Origin: Paragonimus skrjabini miyazakii
Lineage: Eukaryota > Platyhelminthes > Trematoda > Plagiorchiida > Troglotrematidae
DNA: 64,000 nucleotides
Reading direction: 5' to 3'
Assembly (NCBI GenBank): GCA_014338405.1
Contig: JTDE01021195.1
Coordinates: 1 to 64,000 of the forward strand
Shown here: one piece after another, positions 63,354-64,000 of the stretch
Layout of the letters: each line of letters starts with the position of its first letter
How positions within the stretch are numbered: the first letter of the stretch is position 1
Notes under the pieces: model-generated
Told to the model about the DNA's origin: nothing
Database searches by the model: none
The model's input: only the letters and a program-made list of their open reading frames with translations
Program-made: the position numbers and the translations under genes

Positions 63354-64000
63354 ACCGGTTAAGTCATAAGAAGAAATGTGCAGCAAACAAGTTTGCTTTC
63401 AGTGCTTCCTCATCAAGCCAAATACCACATACGTACATGGGTTCGCCGAGGTCAGTTCATCAGTCGGTTAACTATTATCAAGTCAGATAGGCTCGTGACG
63501 TCTAATTATGTAACATATGTAACATATGTAACGTAAGCTATAACGTTTCTGCAAACAAACTCGACAGTTTTACGTAGCCGATCAAACCTTGGTATTGATA
63601 CATGGCCAAGGGAGGTTCAGTGTTTTGACCAAACGTTTTTGTGAGCATAACGACCATGAGTGTAAGCGATTTGCAATAGATTCTGCGATGGTTACTGAAC
63701 GATCTATGACGCATTTCGATTGCGCTCAGCAGACTTGATAGATTGGCTTGAACGAATCGACCGAATCCATCAGATGGTTTGGTTCGACCAATCGCTCAGT
63801 GACCGTCGATGGGCAAGCCCTCATCGATCCTTGAGCTTGCTTGCTCAAACTACTCGTTGGAAGTGTCATTCGGTTAAAAAAAGATGACAAATGCAACCAC
63901 TGTAATTCAGAAATCAATATTTGAAGAAACAGATTTACTCTTGTTCTACTCATTTGTGATTATTGAGCAGAGCTAAGAACAAAGGAAAACGGAGCGCAAG
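63354..64000. other. Downstream flank
   Basis: Nothing is recognised apart from a small tandem repeat: three copies of the 9-mer TGTAACATA (last diverged) at about 63509-63533. Confidence 0.5.

Overview
The window is eukaryotic, AT-rich and mostly non-coding. It looks like an invertebrate with a large, repeat-filled genome. A flatworm, probably a digenean, is my best guess. That rests on the intron sizes, the decayed Penelope-like, RTE-like and CR1-like elements, and the gene type; I see no marker that proves the taxon.

One multi-exon gene on the + strand spans almost the whole window (start codon 2846, stop codon ending 61695). I rebuilt it from ten exons whose GT/AG borders and codon phases all fit. 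Joined, they give 2166 nt, or 721 codons plus a stop. The product is a secreted astacin-family (M12A) zinc metallopeptidase. It has a signal peptide, a very short pro-segment ending in a furin-type site, a catalytic domain split over exons 1-5, a basic Cys-bearing linker (exon 6) and seven ShKT domains (exons 7-10). Two small exons (10693-10765 and 37431-37508) are easily missed because they are too short to show as open frames. Two features of the enzyme are unusual: the Met-turn reads SITLY instead of SIMHY, and the prodomain lacks the usual FxGD aspartate switch.

Layout. 1-2600 is upstream flank with a degenerate TTAC/CTTA simple-repeat field. 2605-2790 is a compact promoter with palindromes, CCAAT boxes and a TATA box. 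2846-61695 is the gene, with introns of about 1.2 to 14.1 kb. 61696-64000 is downstream flank. The introns hold fossils of several retroelements: an RTE-like RT fragment (9.7-9.9 kb, minus), a hammerhead-ribozyme-like motif of the Penelope type (16.73 kb), a young-looking insertion with a 12-bp target-site duplication and a 100-N assembly gap (25.96-26.48 kb), two Penelope-like GIY-YIG fragments (35.3 and 58.0-58.4 kb, minus) and a CR1-like RT C-terminus (53.6-54.5 kb, minus). A recurring tRNA-like, foldback-forming repeat family is present in at least six places. The best copy is a hairpin with arms of about 130 bp at 62922-63320.

I found no second intact gene, no tRNA or rRNA gene and no CRISPR array. 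One hydrophobic two-frame stretch at 38.2-38.45 kb may be the remnant of an unrelated membrane-protein gene.
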